The notes: generated by a model from the letters alone, not told the origin. 64,000 nt of DNA from Cypionkella psychrotolerans (GCF_001294535.1 NZ_LGIC01000088.1:1-64000), one strand, 5' to 3'. Counted from the stretch's first letter, positions 24,264 through 33,714 are shown. Made by a program: numbers and translations.

Positions 24264-25901
24264 TTGAAAGTAGAACTTTATCAGGCCGCAGTTCAGGCCA
24301 CGCTCAGCCGCCGTCGCATGTTGCAAGGGGCGACGGCGCTGACCGCACTCGCGGTGATGCCGAAGGTGATGGGCTATGGCCCCGCCATGGCACAAGATTC
24401 GGTGCGCGCACAGATTTTGCAAATTCCGGGTGTGGGCAAAGGCTCGCCCACCGATGCGGATTGGCAGAAGGTCGGCGAGATGTGTCTGGCTGAGACCAAG
24501 GCCAATGTGGCCGAGGGCGAGTTTGCAGGCGTCGAGCTGGCGTTCTTCGGCATCAATAACAACGGCTTGCACAACATCCTGTTCCGGGGCCTGTTGAAGG
24601 GCTGGGAGGCTTACACTGGCGCCAAGATCAACTGGATTGACCTTGCGCAGGCTGATTATAACCCGCGTCTGCAGCAAAGTATCGCCACCGGAACGGTCGA
24701 TTTCGACATTCTCGCGATGGGTGCGCCGCTGGAGGGCGATACCGCCAGCAAAGGCCTGCTGGATGAGATGCCGGATTGGGTCAAGACCCAGATCGACATG
24801 GATGATTATGTGAACTACCTGAAGGCTCCGGTTGGGACATGGGATGGCAAGACCTACCGGATCTCGATCGACGGTGACTGCCATACCTTCGCCTATCGGA
24901 CCGATTATTTCGGTGAGGGCGCTATTTCTGGCATGGCTGAGCCGCCGAAGACCTGGCAAGAGGTCAACGCCTATTCCAAGGCGATCGTCGGCAAGACCGA
25001 TCCGCTGACCGGGCAGCCAGCGATTGGCTATCTGGACCCGTTGAAGGGCTGGGGCGGCTTTGGCTTCTACTTCCTTGAGAACCGCGCGGCGGCTTATGTG
25101 AAGCATCCGTCCGATCCGGCTTGGCTGTTCGATCCTGAAACGATGAAACCGCGCGTCAACAATCCGGGTTGGGTGCAGGCCATTCAAGACGTGATGGACC
25201 TGATCGCAACCCCGGGTGCTTATCCGGCAGACCAGATCAACGCCGATCCGGGCACTACAGCGTTCTCGCAATTCCTTGCCGGCACCGGGTCCAGCCTGAT
25301 GTGGTGGGGCGATGTGGGGTCCAACGCGCGCACGTCGGATACTTCGGTGGTCGGTGACGTGGTGGGCTTTGGCATCAACCGCGGTTCCGACAAGGTCTAT
25401 AACGCCAAAACCTCGGCTTGGGAGGAGACCTATAACGAGTCGCCGAACATGGCCTTCCTCGGTTGGGGCGTCTATGTGACCAACCGCGTCTCGGCGGATG
25501 AGAAAAAGCGCAAGGCGGCGTGGTCGGCGGCGGCGCATCTGGGTGGCAAGGATATTTCGCTGTGGATGGCGGCCTATCCTTCGGGCTTCCAACCCTACCG
25601 CAACAGCCAGTTCCAATACGACGAATGGGTGGCCGCAGGCTATGACAAGGCGTTCATCGAGGATTACCTCGGCTCGAACCTTGACAGCTATAACCACCCC
25701 AACGCCGCGATTGAACCGCGTATCCCCGGCATCTTCCAATACTATTCGGTCGCCGAGGATGAACTCGCCAAGGGCTATTCCGGCCAATACAAATCGGCAC
25801 AGGAAACCGCTGATGCGATTGCGGCGGCTTGGGAGAAAATCACCGACCAGATCGGCCGTGACAGCCAGATTGCGCTGTATAAGGCCAGCTTGGGGATGTG
25901 A
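24264..25901 (+). CDS. Sugar ABC importer substrate-binding protein (CUT1), Tat-type signal
   Basis: A 545-residue periplasmic binding protein of the SBP_bac_1 family. It starts at TTG 24264 with GGGAGGAG upstream. The signal carries a twin-arginine motif (SRRRMLQGATALTALAVM ... AMA) and so is probably exported folded by Tat. The mature part has sugar-SBP features such as VELAFFGINNNGLHNILFRGLLKGWEAYTGAKINWIDLAQADY and FDILAMGAPLEGD, and ends with the usual helical tail. Larger than MalE-type proteins (about 400), resembling the 540-580 residue CUT1 group. Followed by a hairpin and two permease genes. Confidence 0.93.
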   Translation: MKVELYQAAVQATLSRRRMLQGATALTALAVMPKVMGYGPAMAQDSVRAQILQIPGVGKGSPTDADWQKVGEMCLAETKANVAEGEFAGVELAFFGINNNGLHNILFRGLLKGWEAYTGAKINWIDLAQADYNPRLQQSIATGTVDFDILAMGAPLEGDTASKGLLDEMPDWVKTQIDMDDYVNYLKAPVGTWDGKTYRISIDGDCHTFAYRTDYFGEGAISGMAEPPKTWQEVNAYSKAIVGKTDPLTGQPAIGYLDPLKGWGGFGFYFLENRAAAYVKHPSDPAWLFDPETMKPRVNNPGWVQAIQDVMDLIATPGAYPADQINADPGTTAFSQFLAGTGSSLMWWGDVGSNARTSDTSVVGDVVGFGINRGSDKVYNAKTSAWEETYNESPNMAFLGWGVYVTNRVSADEKKRKAAWSAAAHLGGKDISLWMAAYPSGFQPYRNSQFQYDEWVAAGYDKAFIEDYLGSNLDSYNHPNAAIEPRIPGIFQYYSVAEDELAKGYSGQYKSAQETADAIAAAWEKITDQIGRDSQIALYKASLGM

Positions 25902-25978
25902 TTTCGGCGTGGTGGTGGGGTGAAACCCTCACCCTACGATAATCGCATAGGGATTTTTAACCTTATGCTGGCATGACT

Positions 25979-26009
25979 GAGGGTGCGCATGGCTTGCGCA
26001 CCCTAATTT
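25979..26009 (+). terminator. Hairpin between binding protein and permease genes
   Basis: GGGTGCGCA-TGGCT-TGCGCACCC followed by TAATTTTCCC. A perfect 9-bp stem, likely to reduce permease expression relative to the binding protein. A GGGATTTTTAACC string, also in the iorB module, lies just before at 25950. Confidence 0.75.
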
Positions 26010-26028
26010 TCCCAAGCGGGGCGATGCG

Positions 26029-27135
26029 GTGAGCAGTTCAGGCGATCTTCTACACGTTGTCAGCAATGACAATATCTCGGATCAGCGTCGCGCGCTGGGG
26101 CGGGGCATCATCTGGGGCTCGGCGGCGTTGATGGCGCTGGTGGCTTTGGTGCAGCTTTTGCAGGTGCAGGGTCTGCATGACTTCGGCCTGACGAGTTGGC
26201 GGCCAACGCTTTACGCTTATATCTTCTGGGCGATTTGCCTCAGCTGGGGGCAGGTTTTGCTGCATGGTGAGCATGGCAAGCGTACTTTGTTCGTGCTGCC
26301 TGCGGCGTTGTTTGTGATCTCGCTGACGGTGTTTCCGTTGCTGTTCGGCTTGGTGATTGCGTTTTCCGATTGGAACCTATCGAGCCCGGATGGCCGGCAT
26401 TTTAACGGACTGACCAATGTGCGGCAGATGTGGGCCGATCCGTTCTACTGGAACGCGCTACTGAACATGGTCTGGTATGTGCTTGCGATCCTTGTGGAAT
26501 ATGCGATTGCCTTCGGGCTGGCTTTGGCTTTGAACGCCGAGATCCGGGCGCGGAAGTTCTTCCGGGTGGCGTTTCTGCTGCCGTTGATGCTGAGCCCCGT
26601 GGCGGTCAGTTGGATGATCGGCAAGTCGATGCTGGAGGCGCGGTTTGGCCCGGTCGCGCGGTTGGCGCGGTTTCTGGGCTGGGAGACGCCGTCGTTCTTT
26701 GGCACCCCCGGCGTGGCTAAGGCAACGATCATGCTGATGGATGCGTGGACCTTCATTCCGTTTATGATGATCATGATTTTGGCGGGCTTGCAGGCGATCC
26801 CGAAAGAGTTGAACGAGGCGGCCAAGGTCGATGGCGCGAATGGCTGGCGGGCGTTTTGGGAGGTCACGTTCCCGATGATGCTGCCAGTGTCGATCACCGC
26901 CATCCTGATCCGGATTATCTTCAAGCTGAAGCTGGCCGATATCGTGATTGCAGTCACGTCCGGTGGGCCGGGCGGGGCGACCGATACGGTGACTTCGTTC
27001 ATTTTCCGTGAGTATAGGGACCGCTCGAACGTCGGCTACGGCACGCTTCTGGCGATGTTCTATTTGGTGCTGATCATCATCGTGATGACGATTTTGATGA
27101 AGCTTGCGGATCGGTTTGCGAGGCCCCGGACATGA
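26029..27135 (+). CDS. Sugar ABC importer permease (MalF-like)
   Basis: A 368-residue inner-membrane permease with about seven or eight hydrophobic segments; two lie before the family core (IIWGSAALMALVALVQLLQV and LYAYIFWAICLSWGQVLL). The EAA coupling loop to the ATPase is KELNEAAKVDGANGWRAFWEVTFPMMLP. Starts at GTG 26029; no strong ribosome-binding site was seen. Overlaps the second permease gene by four bases. Confidence 0.92.
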   Translation: MSSSGDLLHVVSNDNISDQRRALGRGIIWGSAALMALVALVQLLQVQGLHDFGLTSWRPTLYAYIFWAICLSWGQVLLHGEHGKRTLFVLPAALFVISLTVFPLLFGLVIAFSDWNLSSPDGRHFNGLTNVRQMWADPFYWNALLNMVWYVLAILVEYAIAFGLALALNAEIRARKFFRVAFLLPLMLSPVAVSWMIGKSMLEARFGPVARLARFLGWETPSFFGTPGVAKATIMLMDAWTFIPFMMIMILAGLQAIPKELNEAAKVDGANGWRAFWEVTFPMMLPVSITAILIRIIFKLKLADIVIAVTSGGPGGATDTVTSFIFREYRDRSNVGYGTLLAMFYLVLIIIVMTILMKLADRFARPRT

Positions 27136-28079
27136 GTAAAGCTGGCATGAGTGAGGCCAATATGAACGGGCAGATTTTCAAGGATTCGGCCGCCGACCGC
27201 AGCTTTCGCCCAAAATGGTTCACCGGGCGGCTGTTCGTTTATGGCCTGCTGATCCTGTGGGCATTTATCTGTTTATTTCCAATCTATTGGACGCTGACCA
27301 CCAGCTTCAAAATGGCCCCCGACGTGATGAAGGGCAATCTGATACCGTGGCTTGATTTCACTCCGAAATGGCTGGGTTGGAAGTCTTTGGGTCTGTCGCC
27401 CGATACGATTGGCGCCGATAGCACGGTGCGCGATGAGTTTATGAAGCGCTTCACCAATTCGGCGATCACCTCGGTGACATCCTCGGTTCTGGCGGTGATG
27501 CTGGGGTCGCTGGCGGCTTATGGGTTGAGCCGCTTTAACTATAAATTCCTGTGGATGGGCAATAGCGACATTTCATTCTTTTTCCTAAGCCAGTTGATCC
27601 TGCCGCCGGTAGTTTTGGCGCTGCCGATGCTGGTGCTGTATAAAGAACTGGCGCTGCTGGATACGCGCATCGGCTTGATTTTGCTCTATACCCTGTCGGT
27701 GCTGCCGATCGTGATCTGGATCATGCGCGACCAGTTTTCCTCTATTCCGACCGAGTTGGAGGAGGCGGCATTGGTCGATGGCCTGTCGATCTGGGGCGCG
27801 TTTATCACCATCATTCTGCCGATTGCATTGCCGGGGATGGTGGCGGCGTTCATTCTGTCACTGGTGCTGACGTGGAACGAGTATTTCTTCGCGGCGCTGC
27901 TGACCTCAACCCATGCCAACACTTTGCCGGTGATGGTGGCCTCGCAAACCGGGTCACAGGGGATTTCGTGGTGGTCGATGGCGGCGCTGTCGTGGGCCGC
28001 GATCTTGCCGCTTATTGTGATCGGCGTGGTGCTGGAGCGCTATATTATCAAGGGCATGGCGGCTGGGGCGATTAAGTAA
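27132..28079 (+). CDS. Sugar ABC importer permease (MalG-like)
   Basis: A 315-residue permease with six predicted membrane helices, beginning after a polar 35-residue tail with LFVYGLLILWAFICLFPIYWTLTTSFK. The EAA loop is TELEEAALVDGLSIWGAFITIILPIALPG, near the C-terminal side as in MalG. It partners the upstream permease and the ATPase at 22944. Its stop overlaps the start of the second FucU-like gene by one base. Confidence 0.93.
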   Translation: MSKAGMSEANMNGQIFKDSAADRSFRPKWFTGRLFVYGLLILWAFICLFPIYWTLTTSFKMAPDVMKGNLIPWLDFTPKWLGWKSLGLSPDTIGADSTVRDEFMKRFTNSAITSVTSSVLAVMLGSLAAYGLSRFNYKFLWMGNSDISFFFLSQLILPPVVLALPMLVLYKELALLDTRIGLILLYTLSVLPIVIWIMRDQFSSIPTELEEAALVDGLSIWGAFITIILPIALPGMVAAFILSLVLTWNEYFFAALLTSTHANTLPVMVASQTGSQGISWWSMAALSWAAILPLIVIGVVLERYIIKGMAAGAIK

Positions 28080-28534
28080 TGCTCAAAGGCATTGATCGAC
28101 ATCTGTCGGCGGAACTGGTGCATGTGCTGATGCTGATGGGGCATGGTGACGCGCTGGTGATCTGCGATGTGAACCATCCGGCGGCGACGATTGCGGCGAA
28201 GACCACGCATGGCCGGGTGGTGGATATGGTCGGCTGTGATATTCCGATAGGGCTGGCCGCGATCCTGACACTGATGCCGCTGGATACATTTGTGGATACG
28301 CCTGTCGCGCGGATGCAGGTGGTCGGCGATGCGGGGGCTGAGATGCCGATATTCGGGTTGGTGCAGGGCGTGATTGACGCCGCCGAGGGGCGAGCGGTGC
28401 CGATGCAAGCGCTGGAGCGGTTTGCGTTTTATGAGGCCGCCGGGCGCGCCTTTGCCATCGTGCGCACCTCTGATCCGGGGCCCTATGGTTGCTTTATCCT
28501 GAAGAAGGGCGTGGTGGATTTGGCGCGGCTTTAG
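28079..28534 (+). CDS. RbsD/FucU-family sugar mutarotase (second of two)
   Basis: A 151-residue mutarotase, same length and layout as the one at 22443 but clearly diverged: MLKGIDRHLSAELVHVLMLMGHGDALVICDVNHP, PLDTFVD, and the C-terminal ERFAFYEAAGRAFAIVRTSDPGPYGCFILKKGVV. Translationally coupled to the permease gene. Two mutarotases flanking one importer suggest either two sugars or two ring forms of one sugar. Its 3' end overlaps the end of the convergent oligopeptide ATPase gene. Confidence 0.92.
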   Translation: MLKGIDRHLSAELVHVLMLMGHGDALVICDVNHPAATIAAKTTHGRVVDMVGCDIPIGLAAILTLMPLDTFVDTPVARMQVVGDAGAEMPIFGLVQGVIDAAEGRAVPMQALERFAFYEAAGRAFAIVRTSDPGPYGCFILKKGVVDLARL

Positions 28535-29346
28535 ACCCAGATTTGGTTAGGGTCGGGCAGTGGGATCGCGTCTAGCAGATCGCGGGTATAAGCTGCTTGC
28601 GGGTTAGCGAACAGCTCGGCGGTGGCGGCATTTTCCACGATCTGACCTTGGTGCAGCACGAGGATGCGGGTGCAGAGACGGCGGATCACGCTTAGGTCGT
28701 GGCTGATGAAAGCCAGTGTCAGGCCAAGATCTTTCACCAAGGATTCCAGCAGGTTGAGAATTTGTGCTTGGCTGGAAACATCAAGGCCAGAGACGATCTC
28801 ATCCGCCAGAATGAACTCGGGTTTCAACGCAATGGCGCGGGCGATGCCGATGCGCTGGCGTTGACCACCCGAGAGTTCATGCGGGAAGCGCGCGGCGAAA
28901 GCGCGGGGCAGGCCGACGTGATCAAGCGCCTCAAAAGCCCGCTGTTTGGGATTGTTAAAGTCGTGCAAAGACAGCGGGGCGGCGATGATTTGGCCGATAC
29001 GGTGGCGCGGATTGAGGCTGCTCATCGGGTCTTGGAAGATCATCTGAAAGCGGCGGCGCAGCGGGCGTAAGTCACGTTCGGTGAGGTGGGTGATATCTTG
29101 GCCGTCGAACTTTATCGTGCCGCCCGAGGGCTCTAGCAGGCGCACCAAAGCGCGGCCAAGCGTGGATTTGCCGGAACCGGAACCGCCGACGATGCCAAGG
29201 ATTTCGCCTTTTGGGATGCTGAAGCTGAGCCCCTTGAGGATTTCGAGCCGGGGTGCCGCCCCGACCAGCGGTTTTTGTGTCATATCGGCCAGTGACAGCC
29301 GCAAATTATCAATTTGGTAAAGGTTTGGGGGGTAGATTTCAGACAT
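28531..29346 (-). CDS. Opp/Dpp-type ABC ATPase, OppF-like
   Basis: A 271-residue ATPase: Walker A GGSGSGKSTLGRAL, Q-loop MIFQDPMSSLNPRHRIGQII, signature LSGGQRQRIGIARAIAL, Walker B FILADEIVSGLDVSSQAQIL, H-loop FISHDLSVIRRLC. Slightly shorter than the usual OppF (about 320), ending soon after PDPNQIW. Starts inside the end of the OppD-like gene (eight-base overlap). Last gene of the minus-strand import operon. Confidence 0.92.
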   Translation of the reverse strand: MSEIYPPNLYQIDNLRLSLADMTQKPLVGAAPRLEILKGLSFSIPKGEILGIVGGSGSGKSTLGRALVRLLEPSGGTIKFDGQDITHLTERDLRPLRRRFQMIFQDPMSSLNPRHRIGQIIAAPLSLHDFNNPKQRAFEALDHVGLPRAFAARFPHELSGGQRQRIGIARAIALKPEFILADEIVSGLDVSSQAQILNLLESLVKDLGLTLAFISHDLSVIRRLCTRILVLHQGQIVENAATAELFANPQAAYTRDLLDAIPLPDPNQIWV

Positions 29347-30208
29347 GCGCGCTCCGATCTGCGGCTTCGACTTCGGCGCGGGTGGCTGCGATCACGGCAT
29401 CGGACACCGGGGTCAGGCTGCCGTCGGGGTCGGTGTATTTGGGAGTCGCGGCCAGCAGAGCGCGGGAATAGGGGTGTTTGGGGGCATGAAAGAATTCAGG
29501 GATCGTGCTGTCTTCCAGCACATAGCCCGCATAAAGCACCGACAGGCTTTGGCACACCTTGGAGACCACGCCCAGATCATGGGTGACAAACAGCAAAGCG
29601 GTGCCGTGGCGGGCCTGCATCGCGGCGATCAACTTCAGGATTTGCTTTTGCACGGTGACATCAAGGGCTGTGGTCGGCTCATCGGCGATGATCAGTTTGG
29701 GTTCGGCAGCAAAGGCGGATGCGATCAGGATGCGTTGCCGCATCCCGCCGGAAAGTTCATGCGGATAGCTGCGCATCACCCGCTCGGGGTCGGGGATTTG
29801 CACCTCGGCCAAAAGATCACGGGCGCGTTTTTCGGCATCGGCGCGGCTCCAGTGCAGGATATCGACCAGACGGTTGGTGATCTGCGGCCCGATGCGGCGC
29901 GACGGGTTCAGCGCGGTCAGCGGGTCTTGCGGAATCAACGCACATTTCGCCCCGATCAAAGTGCGGCGCTGTGCGGCGGGCAGGGCGAGCAGATCGGTGC
30001 CGTCAAGGATGATTTGCCCGCCGGTGATCTCTACCGATTGCGGCAGGGTGCCAAGAATAGCTTTGCCGATCATCGACTTACCCGCGCCGGACTCGCCGAC
30101 CAGACCGCGCACCTCGCCGGCGGCCACCTCCAGCGACACCCGGCGCAGGATTTGATCGGGCCGGCCTTTCAGGCGGGCCGAGAGATTGCGGATCGAAAGG
30201 TAGCTCAT
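29339..30208 (-). CDS. Opp/Dpp-type ABC ATPase, OppD-like
   Basis: A 289-residue ATPase with Walker A GESGAGKSMIGKAIL, Q-loop LIPQDPLTALNPSRRIG, signature LSGGMRQRILIASAFA, Walker B LIIADEPTTALDVTVQKQIL and H-loop FVTHDLGVVSKVC, followed by the FFHAPKHPYSRALLAATPKY tail typical of OppD. Start at 30208 (MSYLSIRNLSARL) overlaps the permease gene by four bases. Confidence 0.93.
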   Translation of the reverse strand: MSYLSIRNLSARLKGRPDQILRRVSLEVAAGEVRGLVGESGAGKSMIGKAILGTLPQSVEITGGQIILDGTDLLALPAAQRRTLIGAKCALIPQDPLTALNPSRRIGPQITNRLVDILHWSRADAEKRARDLLAEVQIPDPERVMRSYPHELSGGMRQRILIASAFAAEPKLIIADEPTTALDVTVQKQILKLIAAMQARHGTALLFVTHDLGVVSKVCQSLSVLYAGYVLEDSTIPEFFHAPKHPYSRALLAATPKYTDPDGSLTPVSDAVIAATRAEVEAADRSAHV

Positions 30209-31056
30209 CGCAGCACCGGATCGAAGCGGTCTTTCAGCCCTTCGCCCAGTTGCGAAAAGCTTAATACGGTCAGGAACAACGTGATCAGCGGGAACACCAG
30301 AACCCACCAGGCCTGGTGGATGCTGGCGCGACCTTCGGCGATCATGCCGCCCCAGGTGGGGTCATCGGTGGAGATGGACAGGTTGACGAACGACAGGATG
30401 GCTTCGACGATGATGGAAATCCCCATTTCAAGCGTAAGCAGAACGACGATGGTGGGCAGCACGTTGGGCAGAATCTCGGTGACCATGGTCGACAGCCGGG
30501 TGCGGCCCGCGACTTGGGCGGAGGCGACGTAATCCATCGCACCTTGGGTCATCGCTTCGGCCCGGATCACGCGGGCGAAGCGGGTCCAATCGATCACCAC
30601 GATGGCGATGATGATCGAGGTCAGGCTGGGGCCAAGTACAGCGATGAGCAGGATCGAGAACAGAACCGGCGGGAAGGCCATCCAGATATCAATCGCGCGG
30701 CTGATCAGGATATCGACCCAACCGCGCAGAAATCCGGCGAGCAGGCCCATGGTGGCGCCGATGATGCAGGTGATTGTTCCGGCTGTCAGAGCCACGGTCA
30801 GGGCCAGTCGCGCGCCATAGAGGATGCGGCTGAGCACGTCGCGGCCTAGGGAGTCAGTGCCGAGAAGATAGCCAGGCTCGTGCCCCTGCAGCCAGAACGG
30901 CGGCAACTGACCTAGGAACAGGTCTTGGGCGAGCGGGTCTTTCGGCGCGATCAGCGGCGCGCAGATGGCGGCAAGCGTCAGCAGGGTTAGCCATGTGGCT
31001 GACAAAACCAGCCGCGCGGGCAGTTTGCGCCTGATCGCGCTGCGTCCGTCAAGCAT
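30205..31056 (-). CDS. Opp/Dpp-type ABC permease, OppC-like
   Basis: A 283-residue permease with an N-terminal helix (LVLSATWLTLLTLAAICAPLIAP), the DppC-type GTDSLGRDVLSRILYGARLALTVAL block and five further membrane segments. The EAA loop is YVASAQVAGRTRLSTMVTEILPNVLPTIVV. It overlaps both neighbours, in the conserved B-C-D-F order. Confidence 0.94.
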   Translation of the reverse strand: MLDGRSAIRRKLPARLVLSATWLTLLTLAAICAPLIAPKDPLAQDLFLGQLPPFWLQGHEPGYLLGTDSLGRDVLSRILYGARLALTVALTAGTITCIIGATMGLLAGFLRGWVDILISRAIDIWMAFPPVLFSILLIAVLGPSLTSIIIAIVVIDWTRFARVIRAEAMTQGAMDYVASAQVAGRTRLSTMVTEILPNVLPTIVVLLTLEMGISIIVEAILSFVNLSISTDDPTWGGMIAEGRASIHQAWWVLVFPLITLFLTVLSFSQLGEGLKDRFDPVLR

Positions 31057-32059
31057 GGCGCAACCTCGGGTTCAAAGCGGCATAAGTCAGGTCTACCAAT
31101 AGGTTAACTCCGGTGAAGATCACCGCGAACAGGATGACGATGCCTTGGATCAGCGGCAGATCGCGGTTGATCACCGCATCAATCGCCATATTGCCGAGGC
31201 CCTCGTAGGAAAACAGCCGCTCGATGATAACCGTGCCACCGATCAAGAAGGTGAACTGCACGCCGACCAGCGTCAGGGTCGGCAGGATGGCATTCGGCAG
31301 CGCCTCGCGCAGGATGACATGGGTTTCTGAATAGCCCTTGGTGCGGGCAAGGGTGACGTAATCCAAATGCATGGTCTCTTTAAGCGATTGTTTAAGAAGT
31401 TGGCTGATGATGGCCGCAAGGGGAATCGCAAGGGCCAGGGCCGGCATGAACATATGGGCTGCGATATCCAGCCATAGATCGAAGCGCAGGCGCAGTAGGG
31501 ATTCGGTCAGGTAGAAATTTGTGCTGAACGGCAGGGGGAGTGAGGGGGTGACGCGGCCCGAGATGTGAAAGATCGGGATCAGCACGCCGAAGGCAAGGAT
31601 CAGGATCAGCCCCCAAAGGAAATCGGGCACCGACAGCGCCATGCCATTGCCGATGTCTATCGCGGCTTCGGTTTTGCTGCCGCGCAGGCGGGTGCCTGTC
31701 AGCGCCATGAAACCGCCGATGATGATGGCGATGATCAGCGCCATCACCGAAAGCTCTAAAGTCGCGGGGAGGCGGCTGAGCACCAGCTGCAACACCGGTT
31801 GTTTGGTGGTGATCGAGGTGCCAAAATCACCTTGCACCACACCGGACAACCAGATCAGAAATTGCTGCGGGATGGATTTATCCAGCCCGTAAAGCGCTGT
31901 CAGCCGGGCGACATCTGCCTCGGTCGCGCCGGGGGGAAGCATCATGGCGATCGGGTTGCCGGGCACCACGCGGATGACGAAAAACACGATCACTGCCACG
32001 CCTGCCAGCGTGATCAGGGTGGTGCATAATCGCAGAAGCACCGATTGGAGAAATTGCAT
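31049..32059 (-). CDS. Opp/Dpp-type ABC permease, OppB-like
   Basis: A 336-residue permease starting MQFLQSVLLRLCTTLITLAGVAVIVFFVIRVVPGNP, the classic OppB/DppB N-terminus. Six membrane segments, an EAA loop YVTLARTKGYSETHVILREALPNAILP, and a C-terminal LLVDLTYAALNPRLRHA end. A TTG-started longer frame (from 32095) is less likely. It follows the binding protein gene by about 134 bases. Confidence 0.94.
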   Translation of the reverse strand: MQFLQSVLLRLCTTLITLAGVAVIVFFVIRVVPGNPIAMMLPPGATEADVARLTALYGLDKSIPQQFLIWLSGVVQGDFGTSITTKQPVLQLVLSRLPATLELSVMALIIAIIIGGFMALTGTRLRGSKTEAAIDIGNGMALSVPDFLWGLILILAFGVLIPIFHISGRVTPSLPLPFSTNFYLTESLLRLRFDLWLDIAAHMFMPALALAIPLAAIISQLLKQSLKETMHLDYVTLARTKGYSETHVILREALPNAILPTLTLVGVQFTFLIGGTVIIERLFSYEGLGNMAIDAVINRDLPLIQGIVILFAVIFTGVNLLVDLTYAALNPRLRHA

Positions 32060-32193
32060 AGGCGGGGGCTTCCTAGGTGGTCGTGCAGGGATCAAACGGT
32101 TTCGACTGCTTTTTCAGGAACGGAACTATCCCGTAGGGGGACTGGGGGACGCGAAGTCCCCCAGCCGTTGACAGGAAAGTTAAGCGAAATCAG

Positions 32194-33714
32194 CTACGCC
32201 CGCTTCATCAGATAGGGCAGCAGCGCCCCAGAGGCATGTGGCGTCACGACAACGCCCTTGGCCGACAGGATCGGCTGCACATATTGCAGCAGCGGGATCA
32301 CCAGCGCGTTCTCGGCGATGAAAGCGTCGACCTTTTTCCAGCCGTCGATGCGCTTTGCCTCATCCTTTTCGCCCCAGAGCGGGCCGATCATGTCGATCAG
32401 ATCCTTGCCATCCCAGACCGAATGTGGGCTTGGGCCGAACATCGCAAACCCGGTTGAAGTGGTCGGATCGCCTACCGAATTGCCCCAGTTGTAGAAGGCG
32501 GCGGGGGCGAGTTGGTCTGCGGCGCGCAGTTCATAGTGCTTGGCGATCTCGTAGACCTCGATCTCGGCCTCAATGCCAACCTTGCGCCACAACCCGACGA
32601 TGGCTTGGATCATCTCATAGTCTTTGGGTTTGAAGCCCTTGGTGGTTTGAATTTTGAATTTCACCGGATTATCAATGGAATAACCCGAGTCCGCCAACAG
32701 TTTCACCGCCAGATCAGGATCGTAGGGTACCTTGATGCTGGCATCATAGGCGTCGTATTGCGGGGTTTCCAGCGTATCAATCGCCACGCCGTAACCCTTG
32801 AGCAGACGGTCGATGATGGTCTGTTTGTCGATGGCATGGGCGGCGGCTTTGCGCACATTCGGGTCCAGCATCACCTCGATATCGTTGAGGAAAATCATGC
32901 CGATGTCGGAAATTGGTGTTGCGGTTCCGGTCAGCGTGGCCTTCAGGCGGTCATATTCCTCGTATGGCACCTCCAAAGTGACATGGGAATTGCCGGATTC
33001 GACCTCGGCCACGCGGGCGGCGGCGTCGGTGACGAATTTGATCGTAACGGTTTCAAACTCCGGCTTGCCGCCCCAGTAATTCGCGTTGGCTTTCAGCCGC
33101 ACGAAGGCGTCGCGCTCAAATTTCTCCACCATATAGGGGCCAGAGCCGATCGGGGCAGCCTCAAAGCCTTCGGCGCCAACCTTGGTGTAATAGGCTTTCG
33201 GCAGCACATAACCGGTCAGGAAATACATCCATTTGAAGATGGTGGGGTCGAATTGCGCGACATCGGCCAGCACTTTGTTGCCCTCAACGCGGTGATTGGT
33301 CAGCGTGCCCCAGACAAACTGGATCGGGCTGCCAGTGGCCGGATCGGCGACACGGGCAAGGCTCCACGCCACATCTTCCGCGGTGAGGGGCGAGCCATCA
33401 TGCCATGTCACGCCGTCGCGGACGGTCATCCAGACTTGGGTTTTGTCGTCATTCCAGCCCCATTCAGTCAGAATGCCGGGGGCTGGTTTCAGATCGGGTT
33501 GTTGCAGAATGTATTGGTCAAACACCGACTGATAGATGCCCTGAATCGTCGGATTAACCGCCGAAGGCCCGGTCGTCGGATCCCAGGCGGGCAGGTTGAC
33601 GTTATAGGCGATCACCAGTTCTGCGATGGCCTGCGCACGAAGCGGCAGGCTGAAGGCCGCAAGCGCGACACTCGCGGCGGAGAGTTGTAAAAGCGCACGA
33701 CGGTTGAGTTTCAT
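32194..33714 (-). CDS. Opp/Dpp-type ABC substrate-binding protein
   Basis: A 506-residue SBP_bac_5 protein with a twin-arginine-like signal (NRRALLQLSAASVALAAFSLPLRAQA). Mature landmarks: WMTVRDGVTWHDGSPLTAEDVAWSLAR, GSGPYMVEKFERDAFVRLKANANYWGG, and FNDIEVMLDP-like region VRKAAAHAIDKQTIIDRLL. Family members bind oligopeptides but also nickel, opines, sugars and various small organics, so the ligand is open. Located directly downstream of an FAD oxidoreductase gene and upstream of the permease genes. Confidence 0.94.
   Translation of the reverse strand: MKLNRRALLQLSAASVALAAFSLPLRAQAIAELVIAYNVNLPAWDPTTGPSAVNPTIQGIYQSVFDQYILQQPDLKPAPGILTEWGWNDDKTQVWMTVRDGVTWHDGSPLTAEDVAWSLARVADPATGSPIQFVWGTLTNHRVEGNKVLADVAQFDPTIFKWMYFLTGYVLPKAYYTKVGAEGFEAAPIGSGPYMVEKFERDAFVRLKANANYWGGKPEFETVTIKFVTDAAARVAEVESGNSHVTLEVPYEEYDRLKATLTGTATPISDIGMIFLNDIEVMLDPNVRKAAAHAIDKQTIIDRLLKGYGVAIDTLETPQYDAYDASIKVPYDPDLAVKLLADSGYSIDNPVKFKIQTTKGFKPKDYEMIQAIVGLWRKVGIEAEIEVYEIAKHYELRAADQLAPAAFYNWGNSVGDPTTSTGFAMFGPSPHSVWDGKDLIDMIGPLWGEKDEAKRIDGWKKVDAFIAENALVIPLLQYVQPILSAKGVVVTPHASGALLPYLMKRA

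Noticed and set aside
24072-25787. Long open frame (about 570 codons) antisense to the sugar-binding protein gene
   Set aside because: It is a mirror of a well-recognised binding protein, His/Arg-rich, with no ribosome-binding site and no family resemblance. High GC explains the lack of stops.
29345-30532. Open frame antisense to the OppD-like and OppC-like genes
   Set aside because: Gly/His-rich antisense frame; the ABC genes on the minus strand are clear.
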